64,000 nucleotides of DNA from Pseudobacteriovorax antillogorgiicola (GTDB taxonomy: Bacteria > Bdellovibrionota_B > Oligoflexia > Oligoflexales > RGVZ01). The translations under genes and the position numbers were made by a program. Each line of letters opens with the position of its first letter. Position 1 is the first letter of the stretch. The notes beneath the pieces were generated by a model that did not search any database, was not told the origin of the DNA, and was given only the letters and a program-made list of their open reading frames with translations. The stretch is from NCBI GenBank assembly GCA_945865565.1, contig CAMBEK010000003.1, positions 62,001 through 126,000 on the forward strand, read 5' to 3'. Below, in pieces: positions 16,380-24,161 of this stretch.

Positions 16380-17708
16380 TTAGCGCACCCGGACCAATCG
16401 AAAACCAGTCCCCTCATCCCTCAGGTTAGCGATGGCCAAGCCCCGGGTGGCGCATTTTGCCATGCCATCCGGATCGCGCCAACCACCGCCGCGGGAAATT
16501 TGACCATCCCCGTCTGCAATCACAGGGTCGCTCACGGGATCGGCCTCATAGGCGGCAAAGGCATCTTGCACCAGCTCACGGACATTGCCGTGCATGTCAA
16601 ACAACCCGAAACCGTTCGGACGAAGCCTTGCGACGGTACTGGTCTCCCGCTCTGAATTTCCGAGGAGCCATGCAAAAGTTTTGGAATCGCCATCGATGCC
16701 ATAGTTTCCCGTCTGGCGCGCACGACAGGCGTATTCCCACTCCGCTTCGGTAGGCAGACGGTAAAGGTACCCATCAGATTTCAGGCGTGCGTTTAGTCGC
16801 GGAAGAAATTCCAAAGTCACTTCCTCATACGTTACTTTTTCTACAGGATTTCCCGGTGCAATGAATTGAGATGGATTTCGCACCATCACCGCCATCCACA
16901 TGGCTTGGGTTACCTCCGTTGCCATCAATTCAAAATCGCTGGTCAAGACAACTTGGTGCTCCGGTTGTTCTTCTCGATTTTGCGCCGGATTTCCCTCATT
17001 TGCTGGGGCACCCATGATGAACCCCCCGGCAGGGATCTCACAAAAAACCATGCCCAGTTCGTTACGTTTCACGCACGAACCCCGGGCGATATTGCGGTCG
17101 TGACTTTTTTTCGGTTCAAATGGGGCCAAGGCAGCCTGTTGGTCGATCCCAGGTCCAAAGAATCGCGTGCTTGTCGTATTTTTAAGGCTTTTCATGATGC
17201 GATCAAACTGGAAACTGCGGGATCTCGCCGCAACCAGTTTGGCACGAAGATCCAAACTGTGGGCCTCCGCACGAATGATTTCGGGGACGATCGTTCCATC
17301 GTCGACGCGCCCGGCCAATCGAATATCGAGCAGGGATTTTTGTAGTTTTGCCAGAGCCTCTTCGTTTCTCTCAACTTCGATCTCAGACTTGGTCATCACA
17401 TCGGTCGAACGAATACTGAGTGACTTTGCCAACCGGGACTTGTAACTCGCAACGGCTATTGGAGCGATGTTGAGATCGATATTGCACTGGACCTTTGCCA
17501 CGACTCCGGCCGGTGGTACTGCAAAGATTGCTGGACAACCACGAACGTGGACTTTGCCCCGATCCTCAAACAACACGCGGGCGGGAGCGCCATCGATACC
17601 GGGTAGTTCCAGACCGTGAAGTTTTGCAATCGAATCCGGCCGGTGCCTGCATGCGGGGGCAAGGCTCATCAAGAAGATGATCGATAAAATGATCCGGTCG
17701 ACACGCAT
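16380..17708 (-). CDS. Lipoprotein with C-terminal SUMF1/FGE-like domain
   Basis: A 442-residue lipoprotein: lipobox SLAPAC (Cys about residue 20), an N-terminal region of about 190 residues with a coiled-coil-like helical part, then a SUMF1 (formylglycine-generating-enzyme-like) domain from about 215: GMVFCEIPAGGFIMGAPANE, TEVTQAMWMAVM, YRLPTEAEWEYACRA, GLFDMHGNVRELVQD, ISRGGGWRDPDG and the end GTGFRLVR. Catalytic FGE needs two Cys before the C-terminus; here only the Cys of MAKCATRG aligns, so it is probably not a formylglycine enzyme but a binding or structural SUMF1 domain. Start ATG 17708 is preceded by AAAGG. Confidence 0.75.
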   Translation of the reverse strand: MRVDRIILSIIFLMSLAPACRHRPDSIAKLHGLELPGIDGAPARVLFEDRGKVHVRGCPAIFAVPPAGVVAKVQCNIDLNIAPIAVASYKSRLAKSLSIRSTDVMTKSEIEVERNEEALAKLQKSLLDIRLAGRVDDGTIVPEIIRAEAHSLDLRAKLVAARSRSFQFDRIMKSLKNTTSTRFFGPGIDQQAALAPFEPKKSHDRNIARGSCVKRNELGMVFCEIPAGGFIMGAPANEGNPAQNREEQPEHQVVLTSDFELMATEVTQAMWMAVMVRNPSQFIAPGNPVEKVTYEEVTLEFLPRLNARLKSDGYLYRLPTEAEWEYACRARQTGNYGIDGDSKTFAWLLGNSERETSTVARLRPNGFGLFDMHGNVRELVQDAFAAYEADPVSDPVIADGDGQISRGGGWRDPDGMAKCATRGLAIANLRDEGTGFRLVRVR

Positions 17709-17835
17709 GAATGAACCTTTAAATCACGAGAACTGAAGGGTCTCTGGACCTCTTCGACAGATCCTGCACATGCGGTGAGCAATCTTCATTGTTGAAACCG
17801 AAAAAAAAATCATTTTTTTCAGGAGTTCCGGTAAG

Positions 17836-18570
17836 ATGGGCCTCATGGATTCACAAACAAAAATAGACATCAACGCAGACATCGGCGAAGGGTGGAATGA
17901 TGCCGCCCTGGTTCCCTTTGTGGATTCGGTAAACATTGCGTGCGGAGGCCACACCGGAGACGAGGCGAGCATGCGCACGGCACTTGAACTCGCTGCGCGT
18001 CATAAACTTCGCTCTGGCGCCCACCCGTCTTATCCTGACCATGACTCCTTCGGTCGACTGCCGATGGCGATGGCGCATGATACGTTTTGCGCTGTGATCG
18101 GCGCGCAAATCACTGCCTTATCAACGCTGGCAAAATCCGGCGGGGTTACCTTGACGCACGTCAAGGCACACGGAGCCCTCTATCACGCTCTCTATGTCGA
18201 CGCCTCGCTGGCACGTGCTTTTACCAGCCTGATTCCAAAATCGTTGGCGGTCGTCACCATGCCTGGCGGCGCTCTTGCCGCCTCGTGTGCAGACGCTGGA
18301 ATCCCGGTTTGGTTTGAAGGCTATGCCGACCGCGGATACACCAAAAATGGAAATCTTGCCCCGCGCGGAACTTTAGGCTCCCTGATCACGGATCCGGAGC
18401 TGGCCGCACGACAGGCACTCCTACTGGCCAATGGAGAACCATTTCCGGCAATTGATGGCGGCCAGGTTGCTCTGCCCCGCCTCAATACGATTTGCATCCA
18501 TTCGGACACCCCAGGTGCAGCCGCCATCGCCAAAGCCGTCGCCCATGCACTGCGAAGCAAGTCACCGTAA
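17836..18570 (+). CDS. pxpA: LamB/YcsF family 5-oxoprolinase subunit A
   Basis: A 244-residue cytoplasmic protein beginning KIDINADIGEGWNDAALVPF, the family signature, with SVNIACGGHTGDEASM, LRSGAHPSYPDHDSFGR, HVKAHGALYH and a GYADRGYTKNGNLAPRG segment. PxpA works with PxpB and PxpC to hydrolyse 5-oxoproline to glutamate. Neither partner is present here, so this copy is an orphan. AGGAG at 17821-17825 fits ATG 17836 (ten-base spacing) better than ATG 17845. It is divergent from the SUMF1 lipoprotein gene. Confidence 0.87.
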   Translation: MGLMDSQTKIDINADIGEGWNDAALVPFVDSVNIACGGHTGDEASMRTALELAARHKLRSGAHPSYPDHDSFGRLPMAMAHDTFCAVIGAQITALSTLAKSGGVTLTHVKAHGALYHALYVDASLARAFTSLIPKSLAVVTMPGGALAASCADAGIPVWFEGYADRGYTKNGNLAPRGTLGSLITDPELAARQALLLANGEPFPAIDGGQVALPRLNTICIHSDTPGAAAIAKAVAHALRSKSP

Positions 18571-18615
18571 TTACTGATTTTAGGTCAAATCGGGTGCCTT
18601 TTTTCGGATTTTGGC

Positions 18616-18644
18616 TGGATTTGGCTGCCTCAACAATGTATAGA
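18616..18644 (+). promoter_or_regulatory. Promoter of the secreted-protein/patatin pair
   Basis: A -10 box TATAGA (18639-18644) follows a weak -35 TGGATT (18616-18621) at a 17-base spacing, about 47 bases before the ATG at 18691. No terminator with a T-run was identified between pxpA and this site. Confidence 0.4.
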
Positions 18645-18690
18645 AGTCGTTACATTTCTTAATAAGCCTTAAAAGTTTTGGGAGTTTTTA

Positions 18691-20091
18691 ATGAAAAACC
18701 CAGTCCTAACCGCCCTTCTCGCGGCCGTCTCCATTGCCACCGGCGCCACCGCCGCGACCAGGGAACCTGCGACGACGCCTGGGATGTCGGTCAAGATTTC
18801 TGCAGAAACCATCAGTAAGTTGCTGAACACGTCCATCCAAGACAGCCGCACCATCGCCGACTGGGTGTCGGGGACTTTCATTAAGGGAACGACCCTGACC
18901 AATGCCACCGCCACGTTGCGGGTTCGTCCGGACACGGAAAATGCGGCCATTGATATTGTCATTGATTCCGAGACGACCGCCGACACCGTTGGTTACAACC
19001 AGCCAATACCGAGCATTGGTATCGATGTAAGTTTTTCCAGCTTTACCAGGGCTCAGACGATCAAGACCATTTATGTCGATCCCAACCGCGGAATTCTCGT
19101 CACTCCAGCCCACTCAAGCTCTGCGACTTCCATGACCATTCACGATGTGAACGCATGGGCGGGCGGACTTTTTCGTAACTTAAAGCGCCGCATGGCGATC
19201 AAAGCCGCATGGCGCAAACTGATGGAAGAAAAAGCCAATCAGGAATACCAGATTTCGATGCGCGTAAACTCCGAGCTAAATGGCATGGCTGACACCAAAG
19301 CCAAGGAGATCCTCCACCCCGCAAATATCGCTTTCAAAAAGTATTTCGTGCGCGGCTTCCTGAAGAAAAACCGCATGCCCGGAGCCGTCCTGGCGAAAAC
19401 CACCGAAGCCGGTACATGGCTGACGGCATGGGCTCCACAAGCCTCGATTGGAACGCCCGACCCGCGCCTTACTGACCCGGCTCGCGGCGGATTGTCGGTT
19501 CACTTGAACGGTGCCGTGCTCAATCATACCTTTGAAACCCTGTTGGGCGGCGTCGAATTCACGTCGGGTGAGATGGCTGAAATTGTCGCCTTTGCTAACG
19601 GATTTGCAGATCCAGTGCCACGCAACGGCTACTTCAAGATTCACTTGCGTGAAAATAACCCCATTGAACTCTCGTTCAACGAAGGTGTCCTGACCGTGCG
19701 CATCGTCACCACCAAAGTTACGATTGAAGACGGCAATGAGGAGCCAGGCACCATTGCTGAGGCAAAATTTGCGATCACCCGCGAAGCCAACGACACCATC
19801 CGCATCAAACGCGAAGGCGAAGTCGCAGTGTTGCCATTACCACCTGCGCAGCGCCCTTCGGCCACGGTCGTGCGAGCCATCGATTACTATTTCAATGGCG
19901 ACAATAAAGGCTTGGACAAGCAAATCAAACTCGGTCAACTGCCCGGCAATCTGGCCAAACTCGGGTCTTTGGAATTGCTGGACCTCGATCTGAGAGACGG
20001 CTGGTTGATGCTTGAATCGAAACTGAATCCTCCTTCTTCTTCTTCTTCTTCTGCAACGATTGCTAAAACAAGCGAAAGGGGCCAAAAATGA
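18691..20091 (+). CDS. Secreted protein of unknown function coupled to patatin-like gene
   Basis: A 466-residue exported protein with a signal peptide ending ATAA near residue 24. I do not recognise a family. The N-terminal third is Thr-rich beta-type sequence (KGTTLTNATATLRVRPDTEN), the middle has a basic helix (GGLFRNLKRRMAIKAAWRKL), and two similar-looking beta regions follow (GGVEFTSGEMAEIVAF, PIELSFNEGVLTVRIVTTKV). The tail is a Pro-Pro followed by a run of serines encoded by tandem TTC/TCT triplets. Its stop overlaps the patatin-like ATG (ATGA), so the two products are made together; a shared envelope or export role is inferred. Confidence 0.6.
   Translation: MKNPVLTALLAAVSIATGATAATREPATTPGMSVKISAETISKLLNTSIQDSRTIADWVSGTFIKGTTLTNATATLRVRPDTENAAIDIVIDSETTADTVGYNQPIPSIGIDVSFSSFTRAQTIKTIYVDPNRGILVTPAHSSSATSMTIHDVNAWAGGLFRNLKRRMAIKAAWRKLMEEKANQEYQISMRVNSELNGMADTKAKEILHPANIAFKKYFVRGFLKKNRMPGAVLAKTTEAGTWLTAWAPQASIGTPDPRLTDPARGGLSVHLNGAVLNHTFETLLGGVEFTSGEMAEIVAFANGFADPVPRNGYFKIHLRENNPIELSFNEGVLTVRIVTTKVTIEDGNEEPGTIAEAKFAITREANDTIRIKREGEVAVLPLPPAQRPSATVVRAIDYYFNGDNKGLDKQIKLGQLPGNLAKLGSLELLDLDLRDGWLMLESKLNPPSSSSSSATIAKTSERGQK
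20033..20053 (+). repeat. TTC/TCT trinucleotide microsatellite
   Basis: A run of about seven TTC-type triplets encodes the serine tract near the C-terminus of the secreted protein. Because the unit is three bases, slippage would change the number of serines without a frameshift. Confidence 0.8.
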
Positions 20092-21335
20092 GCCGCTCTC
20101 AACCATCAAAGGCAAAGACTTTCATCTTGAGCGCCGCAATTGTTGGTCTGGCCCTGGCGGGTGCAGCAGGCAGCAGTTCGCTGCGCGCGACACCGGGTTC
20201 CTCTGATCCATCGGGCGGCGACTTGATTCACCTGTCGTTTGCCGGCAAGGGAACTTCGATGGCCTGGGATGTCGGCGTATTGCGCGCCGCATACGAAGCC
20301 CTGCCTGCCCTGCGCGAAGGTCGCGCGCTCGTCTCCGGTTCGAGTTCCGGCGCGGTCCTTGCGACGGCATTGGGCTGCCGTGGGTTCAGCGAAGATTCTT
20401 TGGCTCACATCGAAGAAAACTTCCGGAAGTTTGATCGTACGATTGTCACCGAGACTCCGGCCAAAAATGCGATGGTTCTTCTCGGATTGCCAACCGAGGC
20501 CGATCACTCGTCCCTCGATCACTTGCTCGATGTGATTCTGGACGGCGATAAATGCCGGCCGAATTTCCCGATGCTGATCCCTGCAGGAAACTATGAATTA
20601 CTCAATATCCGTTCGAACAAGCCGCTTCTGGGCATCAAGGACCGGACCTTTAATGTTGCCGACTTTACCGTCACCAAAGACGGACAAAATCTAGGCAAGG
20701 TCTGCACCTACTTTGTCGACAAGAAAATGATGGGCATCTTGAAGGCTGTTCCACGCAAAGAACTCCTTTGTGACCTGCGCCTGATCGAAACCAACAAGGA
20801 CATGCGCATGGCCCTTCTGGCATCGGTGTCAGAACCAAGCTACTTCGAGCCCTTTGTGGATCCAGCTCCCGAAAAGATCATTCGCTCTGGCGACGCATCT
20901 CTGCCCCGATTGACCAAGCGTTCCTATTGGGGCGGCGCCTCGGTGGACGTCCCGGTCCAAGACATCAAACGCGCCCTGCCGCAGATCTATACGATGAGCA
21001 CGGGTCGCGCGCCGTTCCTTCAGATGGTCGACAAGCTGATGTCCCAAATGAGCCTCGTGGAATTGACGCCGCTGGCTGACCGCGCCAAGTGGTTCCTGGA
21101 CCTGGAAGCCACGATGACGGCAGAGATGGGGAATTACCTGAATCAACCGCAATTTGATTTCCCGGAACAAATCACCAAGGGCTACGAAACAGCAAAGGCC
21201 TGTCTGGAGAGTGATGCTTGCCAGCCCGATATCACGATCCAACCAGAGGCGCACACGATCCCCGCCAACCACCCGAGCGGCCTGAGCGGCGACCTTGCGC
21301 CCTACACCCGGCGCGGTTTGCGCGGGCTGAACTAA
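20088..21335 (+). CDS. Patatin-like phospholipase-fold protein lacking the catalytic Asp
   Basis: A 415-residue protein with an N-terminal signal/anchor helix (about residues 11-30). The patatin fold is visible: oxyanion-type loop FAGKGTSMAWDVGVLRA (residues 51-67), nucleophile elbow GSSSG with Ser86, and the segment LLASVSEPSYFEPF (243-256) typical of patatins. The usual Asp of the DGG motif is replaced: the aligned stretch is SYWGGASVDVPV (279-290) with Trp281 in the Asp position. Either another Asp (for example D287) substitutes or the protein is not a lipase. The C-terminal third holds two Cys (about 373 and 378) in ACLESDACQPD. Translationally coupled to the upstream secreted protein. 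Confidence 0.75.
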   Translation: MSRSQPSKAKTFILSAAIVGLALAGAAGSSSLRATPGSSDPSGGDLIHLSFAGKGTSMAWDVGVLRAAYEALPALREGRALVSGSSSGAVLATALGCRGFSEDSLAHIEENFRKFDRTIVTETPAKNAMVLLGLPTEADHSSLDHLLDVILDGDKCRPNFPMLIPAGNYELLNIRSNKPLLGIKDRTFNVADFTVTKDGQNLGKVCTYFVDKKMMGILKAVPRKELLCDLRLIETNKDMRMALLASVSEPSYFEPFVDPAPEKIIRSGDASLPRLTKRSYWGGASVDVPVQDIKRALPQIYTMSTGRAPFLQMVDKLMSQMSLVELTPLADRAKWFLDLEATMTAEMGNYLNQPQFDFPEQITKGYETAKACLESDACQPDITIQPEAHTIPANHPSGLSGDLAPYTRRGLRGLN

Positions 21336-21373
21336 GAAATCATTAGAGTTAGGACATTGAAACAGCGTTGTTT

Positions 21374-21856
21374 TTACGCGACATCACGAACCAATGACCA
21401 TTCAAGGCGGTAACCCAAAACCGCCAGTAACCTGACCATTTCATCAATCGACTTGCTGGAATTCGATGAATCTAGCAGGCGGTAGAGCTGACTTGGGGAC
21501 GTGTTCAGGCGACGGACGATCTCATGCTTGCTTAGGCTCTTTTTTTCAACCAATCGAATCGCCTCAACGGTAAGCTGATGAAGGGCAGCCTGCCTGAGGA
21601 AATCAGGATCACGGTTGTATTCAAGGAAGGCATCCAAGTGCACTGAATCACCTTTCCCTGAGGCCAAAAGATACGTGATCGCTTGTCGACCAAGCTCCGG
21701 ATCAACAACAACTGAAACGATTGGATCTTTCACAGATGGTCGAACCGCCAAGCGAGTCAAGGGAAGCGACATCGCCCTTTTACCGGATACAATTTCAAGA
21801 CAACGTTTTCTTCGGTTGAGTGCCACAGACTTGATCGTCGCCGTTTTCACCCTCAC
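21374..21856 (-). CDS. HTH antitoxin-like protein partnered with DUF4160
   Basis: A 160-residue protein with an N-terminal beta domain (about 1-65; DUF2442-like appearance with KRCLEIVSGKRAMSLPLTRL) and a C-terminal XRE-type helix-turn-helix (LSKHEIVRRLNTSPSQLYRLLDSSNSSKSIDEMVRLLAVLGY, cited here by its parts). It overlaps the upstream DUF4160 gene by four bases, a toxin-antitoxin arrangement. The HTH could bind the palindrome at 22070-22095. The stop codon is at 21374, 39 bases from the convergent patatin-like gene. Confidence 0.68.
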   Translation of the reverse strand: MRVKTATIKSVALNRRKRCLEIVSGKRAMSLPLTRLAVRPSVKDPIVSVVVDPELGRQAITYLLASGKGDSVHLDAFLEYNRDPDFLRQAALHQLTVEAIRLVEKKSLSKHEIVRRLNTSPSQLYRLLDSSNSSKSIDEMVRLLAVLGYRLEWSLVRDVA

Positions 21857-22047
21857 AAAACTCCCTCAACAACAAGCTGTTCAATAATCTGAATGACCTT
21901 ACGATTAAATTTACCCCTCATTACAAGCCCGTTTTCAAGATCCCACTTCAAAATCTCGACCCCACCTTTGAAGACATGCACATGTTTTGGTTCATGATCG
22001 CCAAGCCAGGTAATAAAAATATATCCACCGCGACGAATTTTACCCAC
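21853..22047 (-). CDS. DUF4160 family small protein (possible toxin)
   Basis: A 64-residue protein with the DUF4160 core: GGYIFITWLGDHEPKHVHVF then a WDLENG turn and a C-terminal helix (NRKVIQIIEQLVVEG). The conserved DHxPxHVHV box is intact. DUF4160 genes are usually paired with a DUF2442 or HTH protein and are regarded as toxin-antitoxin-like; activity is not established. First gene of the two-gene minus-strand operon. The ATG at 22047 has no strong Shine-Dalgarno. Confidence 0.75.
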   Translation of the reverse strand: MGKIRRGGYIFITWLGDHEPKHVHVFKGGVEILKWDLENGLVMRGKFNRKVIQIIEQLVVEGVL

Positions 22048-22069
22048 GATCTGTCCAACCTAATACGCA

Positions 22070-22095
22070 AACTATTACCTTGCAAGGTAATAGTT
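22070..22095. promoter_or_regulatory. Perfect 26-bp palindrome, probable operator of the DUF4160/HTH operon
   Basis: The two 13-base halves are exact reverse complements (left half AACTATTACCTTG, centre between 22082 and 22083). It sits 23 bases upstream of the DUF4160 start. With no loop it fits a dimeric HTH-protein operator better than a terminator. The lower GC of 22050-22100 fits a promoter. Confidence 0.65.
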
Positions 22096-22232
22096 AACTG
22101 AGTGACTGCGGCCTGCCACTGGACAGGCCTCCCAATCAGCTGAATTCATCAGGTTTTGGCAGAAATAGGAAATGACATCTCATTTCCTATCAGAAAAAAA
22201 TCTTAGAATACCCCGCGCAATAACTTCGACCA

Positions 22233-23954
22233 TCAAGCCGCGTTACGCTTTCCCCCGACAACGGCGAGGCCCCCTGCCCCCGCCACTTCAGCGACTGGAA
22301 CCCGCAGTTCCTTGCGCAGGATTTTTCCGACATTCGACTTTGGCAGCTCGGTCCTGAACTCAAAATGCTTCGGGCATTTGTAACCAGTCAGGTTCGCTTT
22401 CGCGAAGGCAATCAACTCGGCCTCCGTCAACGACGGATCCTTCTTCACCACAAAGAGCTTCACAACCTCGCCCGAGTGGTCATTTGGAACGCCAACGGCA
22501 GCACATTCCAAGATTTTAGGATTGGTGATCATCACCTCTTCCACTTCGTTTGGATAGACGTTGAAGCCCGAAACTAAAATCATGTCTTTCTTGCGATCGA
22601 CAATCTTCACATACCCGTCCGCATTCATGAAGCCGAGATCACCCGACTTGAAGAACCCATCGCTGGTCATGACCTTGGCTGTTTCATCGGGACGGTTCCA
22701 GTACCCGCGCATGACTTGTGGACCACGGATGCAGATCTCGCCCACTTCACCGTATTTACAGTCCTCGTTGTCGTCATTGCGAATCGCAACTTCAGTGGAG
22801 GAAATAGGCAAGCCAATTAGGCCGTTGAATTGGGTGTTGGTCATCGGGTTCACGCAGGCAGCTGGTGCCGTTTCGGTCAAGCCATAGGCCTCGATGATCG
22901 GACACTTGGTCAACTCCGCCCAGCGTTCTGCCACCGGCCTCTGAACGGCCATGCCACCACCCAACGTCAAGCGCAGCTGACTGAAGTCCACCGACTTCAC
23001 ACTTTCTTCGTTAAGCAGAAGGTTGAACAGGCTGTTGACGCCAGTGATCGCCGTGAATTTCCACTTCTTCAGTTCTTTCACAAAACCCGGCACGTCGCGG
23101 GGATTGGTAATCAGGACGTTCAAACCACCGAGGGAAGAGAAAATGAGGAAGTTCGCCGTCAATGAAAAGATGTGGTACAGCGGCAGCGGCGTGATGATGA
23201 CTTCCTCGCCCGGGCGCAGCTGGCCTTTGATCCAGACAAACGCCTGCATCATGTTGGCCACCACGTTGCCGTGGGTCAATTCCGCGCCCTTGGAGACTCC
23301 GGTCGTGCCGCCGGTGTACTGCAGAAATGCTAAGTCCTTGTGGGTCAATTTCGGGACCCGCAATCGTCCGCTGTTGCCTTTCGCAAGGGCAGCGTTAAAT
23401 GTAACCGTCCCTGACAGATTCCATTCCGGAACCATCTTCTTCACTTTTTTGATTACAAAATTAACGATCAGGTTTTTCGGAAAGTTAAGCCGGTCGCCAA
23501 TCTGGGTGGTGATCACGTGTTTCACTGAAGTATTGGCAATAACCTTTTCCAAGGTCGTCATTGCATTCTCAAAAATAACGAGAGCTTTGGCTCCGGAGTC
23601 CTTCAATTGAAATTCGAGCTCGCGTGGCGTGTAGAGCGGATTGCAATTCACCACGACACAACCAGCATGCAAAGCCCCAACAATGGCTACGGGATATTGC
23701 AGAATATTCGGCAGCATGATGGCAACGCGGTCGCCACGCTGCAGTTTCAGTTCGTTCTGCAAATAGTCGGCAAATTTAAAGCCCTGATCACGCAGATCAC
23801 CGTAGGTGATGGTGGTACCCATATTGGCGAATGCCGGAAGTGATTCGTAACTTTTGAAAGACTCGTCAAAGACCTGAAGGATCGAGCTATAGCGATTCGG
23901 ATCAATGGTTTCCGGAACCCCTGCCTCATAGTGCTTCAGCCATGGCTTCTTCAT
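22233..23954 (-). CDS. fadD: Long-chain fatty acid-CoA ligase
   Basis: A 573-residue AMP-forming ligase that activates fatty acids to acyl-CoA at the inner membrane. Motifs: YTGGTTGVSKGAELTHGN (P-loop-like AMP-binding signature), EAYGLTETAPAACVNP, GEICIRGPQVMRGYWNRP, KSGDLGFMNADGYVKIVDR and DMILVSGFNVYPNEVEE, with the C-terminal Lys in KSNVGKILRKELR. N-terminus MKKPWLKHYEAGVPETID is typical of FadD. Length is normal. Likely the entry enzyme for the beta-oxidation genes scattered through the window. Confidence 0.93.
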   Translation of the reverse strand: MKKPWLKHYEAGVPETIDPNRYSSILQVFDESFKSYESLPAFANMGTTITYGDLRDQGFKFADYLQNELKLQRGDRVAIMLPNILQYPVAIVGALHAGCVVVNCNPLYTPRELEFQLKDSGAKALVIFENAMTTLEKVIANTSVKHVITTQIGDRLNFPKNLIVNFVIKKVKKMVPEWNLSGTVTFNAALAKGNSGRLRVPKLTHKDLAFLQYTGGTTGVSKGAELTHGNVVANMMQAFVWIKGQLRPGEEVIITPLPLYHIFSLTANFLIFSSLGGLNVLITNPRDVPGFVKELKKWKFTAITGVNSLFNLLLNEESVKSVDFSQLRLTLGGGMAVQRPVAERWAELTKCPIIEAYGLTETAPAACVNPMTNTQFNGLIGLPISSTEVAIRNDDNEDCKYGEVGEICIRGPQVMRGYWNRPDETAKVMTSDGFFKSGDLGFMNADGYVKIVDRKKDMILVSGFNVYPNEVEEVMITNPKILECAAVGVPNDHSGEVVKLFVVKKDPSLTEAELIAFAKANLTGYKCPKHFEFRTELPKSNVGKILRKELRVPVAEVAGAGGLAVVGGKRNAA

Positions 23955-24004
23955 TGTCTAATATCCCCTGTGCGGCTCCAGTGCCGACTTGGTAAACTTC
24001 GGCC

Positions 24005-24040
24005 AACCGACGAAAAGGTTTAGATAAAAGATCGTCGGTT
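24005..24040. promoter_or_regulatory. Inverted repeat upstream of fadD
   Basis: AACCGACG (24005-24012) and CGTCGGTT (24033-24040) are perfect 8-bp arms separated by 20 bases, about 50-85 bases upstream of the fadD start. On the fadD strand the spacer contains a TTATCT hexamer that could be a -10 box. A fatty-acid-responsive repressor site is possible, but no regulator is identified. Confidence 0.4.
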
Positions 24041-24072
24041 ACGCCCTGACCCACCTAACCCACCGTTCCCAA

Positions 24073-24102
24073 TAAGAAAAAGGCGCGGATTCGGACCGCG
24101 CC
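24073..24102 (-). terminator. Rho-independent terminator after the hydrolase/barrel operon
   Basis: On the minus strand a perfect 7-bp GC stem (GGCGCGG/CCGCGCC, arms 24096-24102 and 24082-24088, seven-base loop) is followed by TTTTTCTT. It lies 60 bases past the stop of the alpha/beta-hydrolase lipoprotein. Confidence 0.85.
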
Positions 24103-24161
24103 TCTCTCGAACCATCCATGGTTCATGTCACGCCACCATCATGTGGCGTAATGCCGATTTA

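Noticed and set aside
20088-21335. Active patatin phospholipase
   Set aside because: The DGG Asp is replaced by Trp, so I describe it only as patatin-like.
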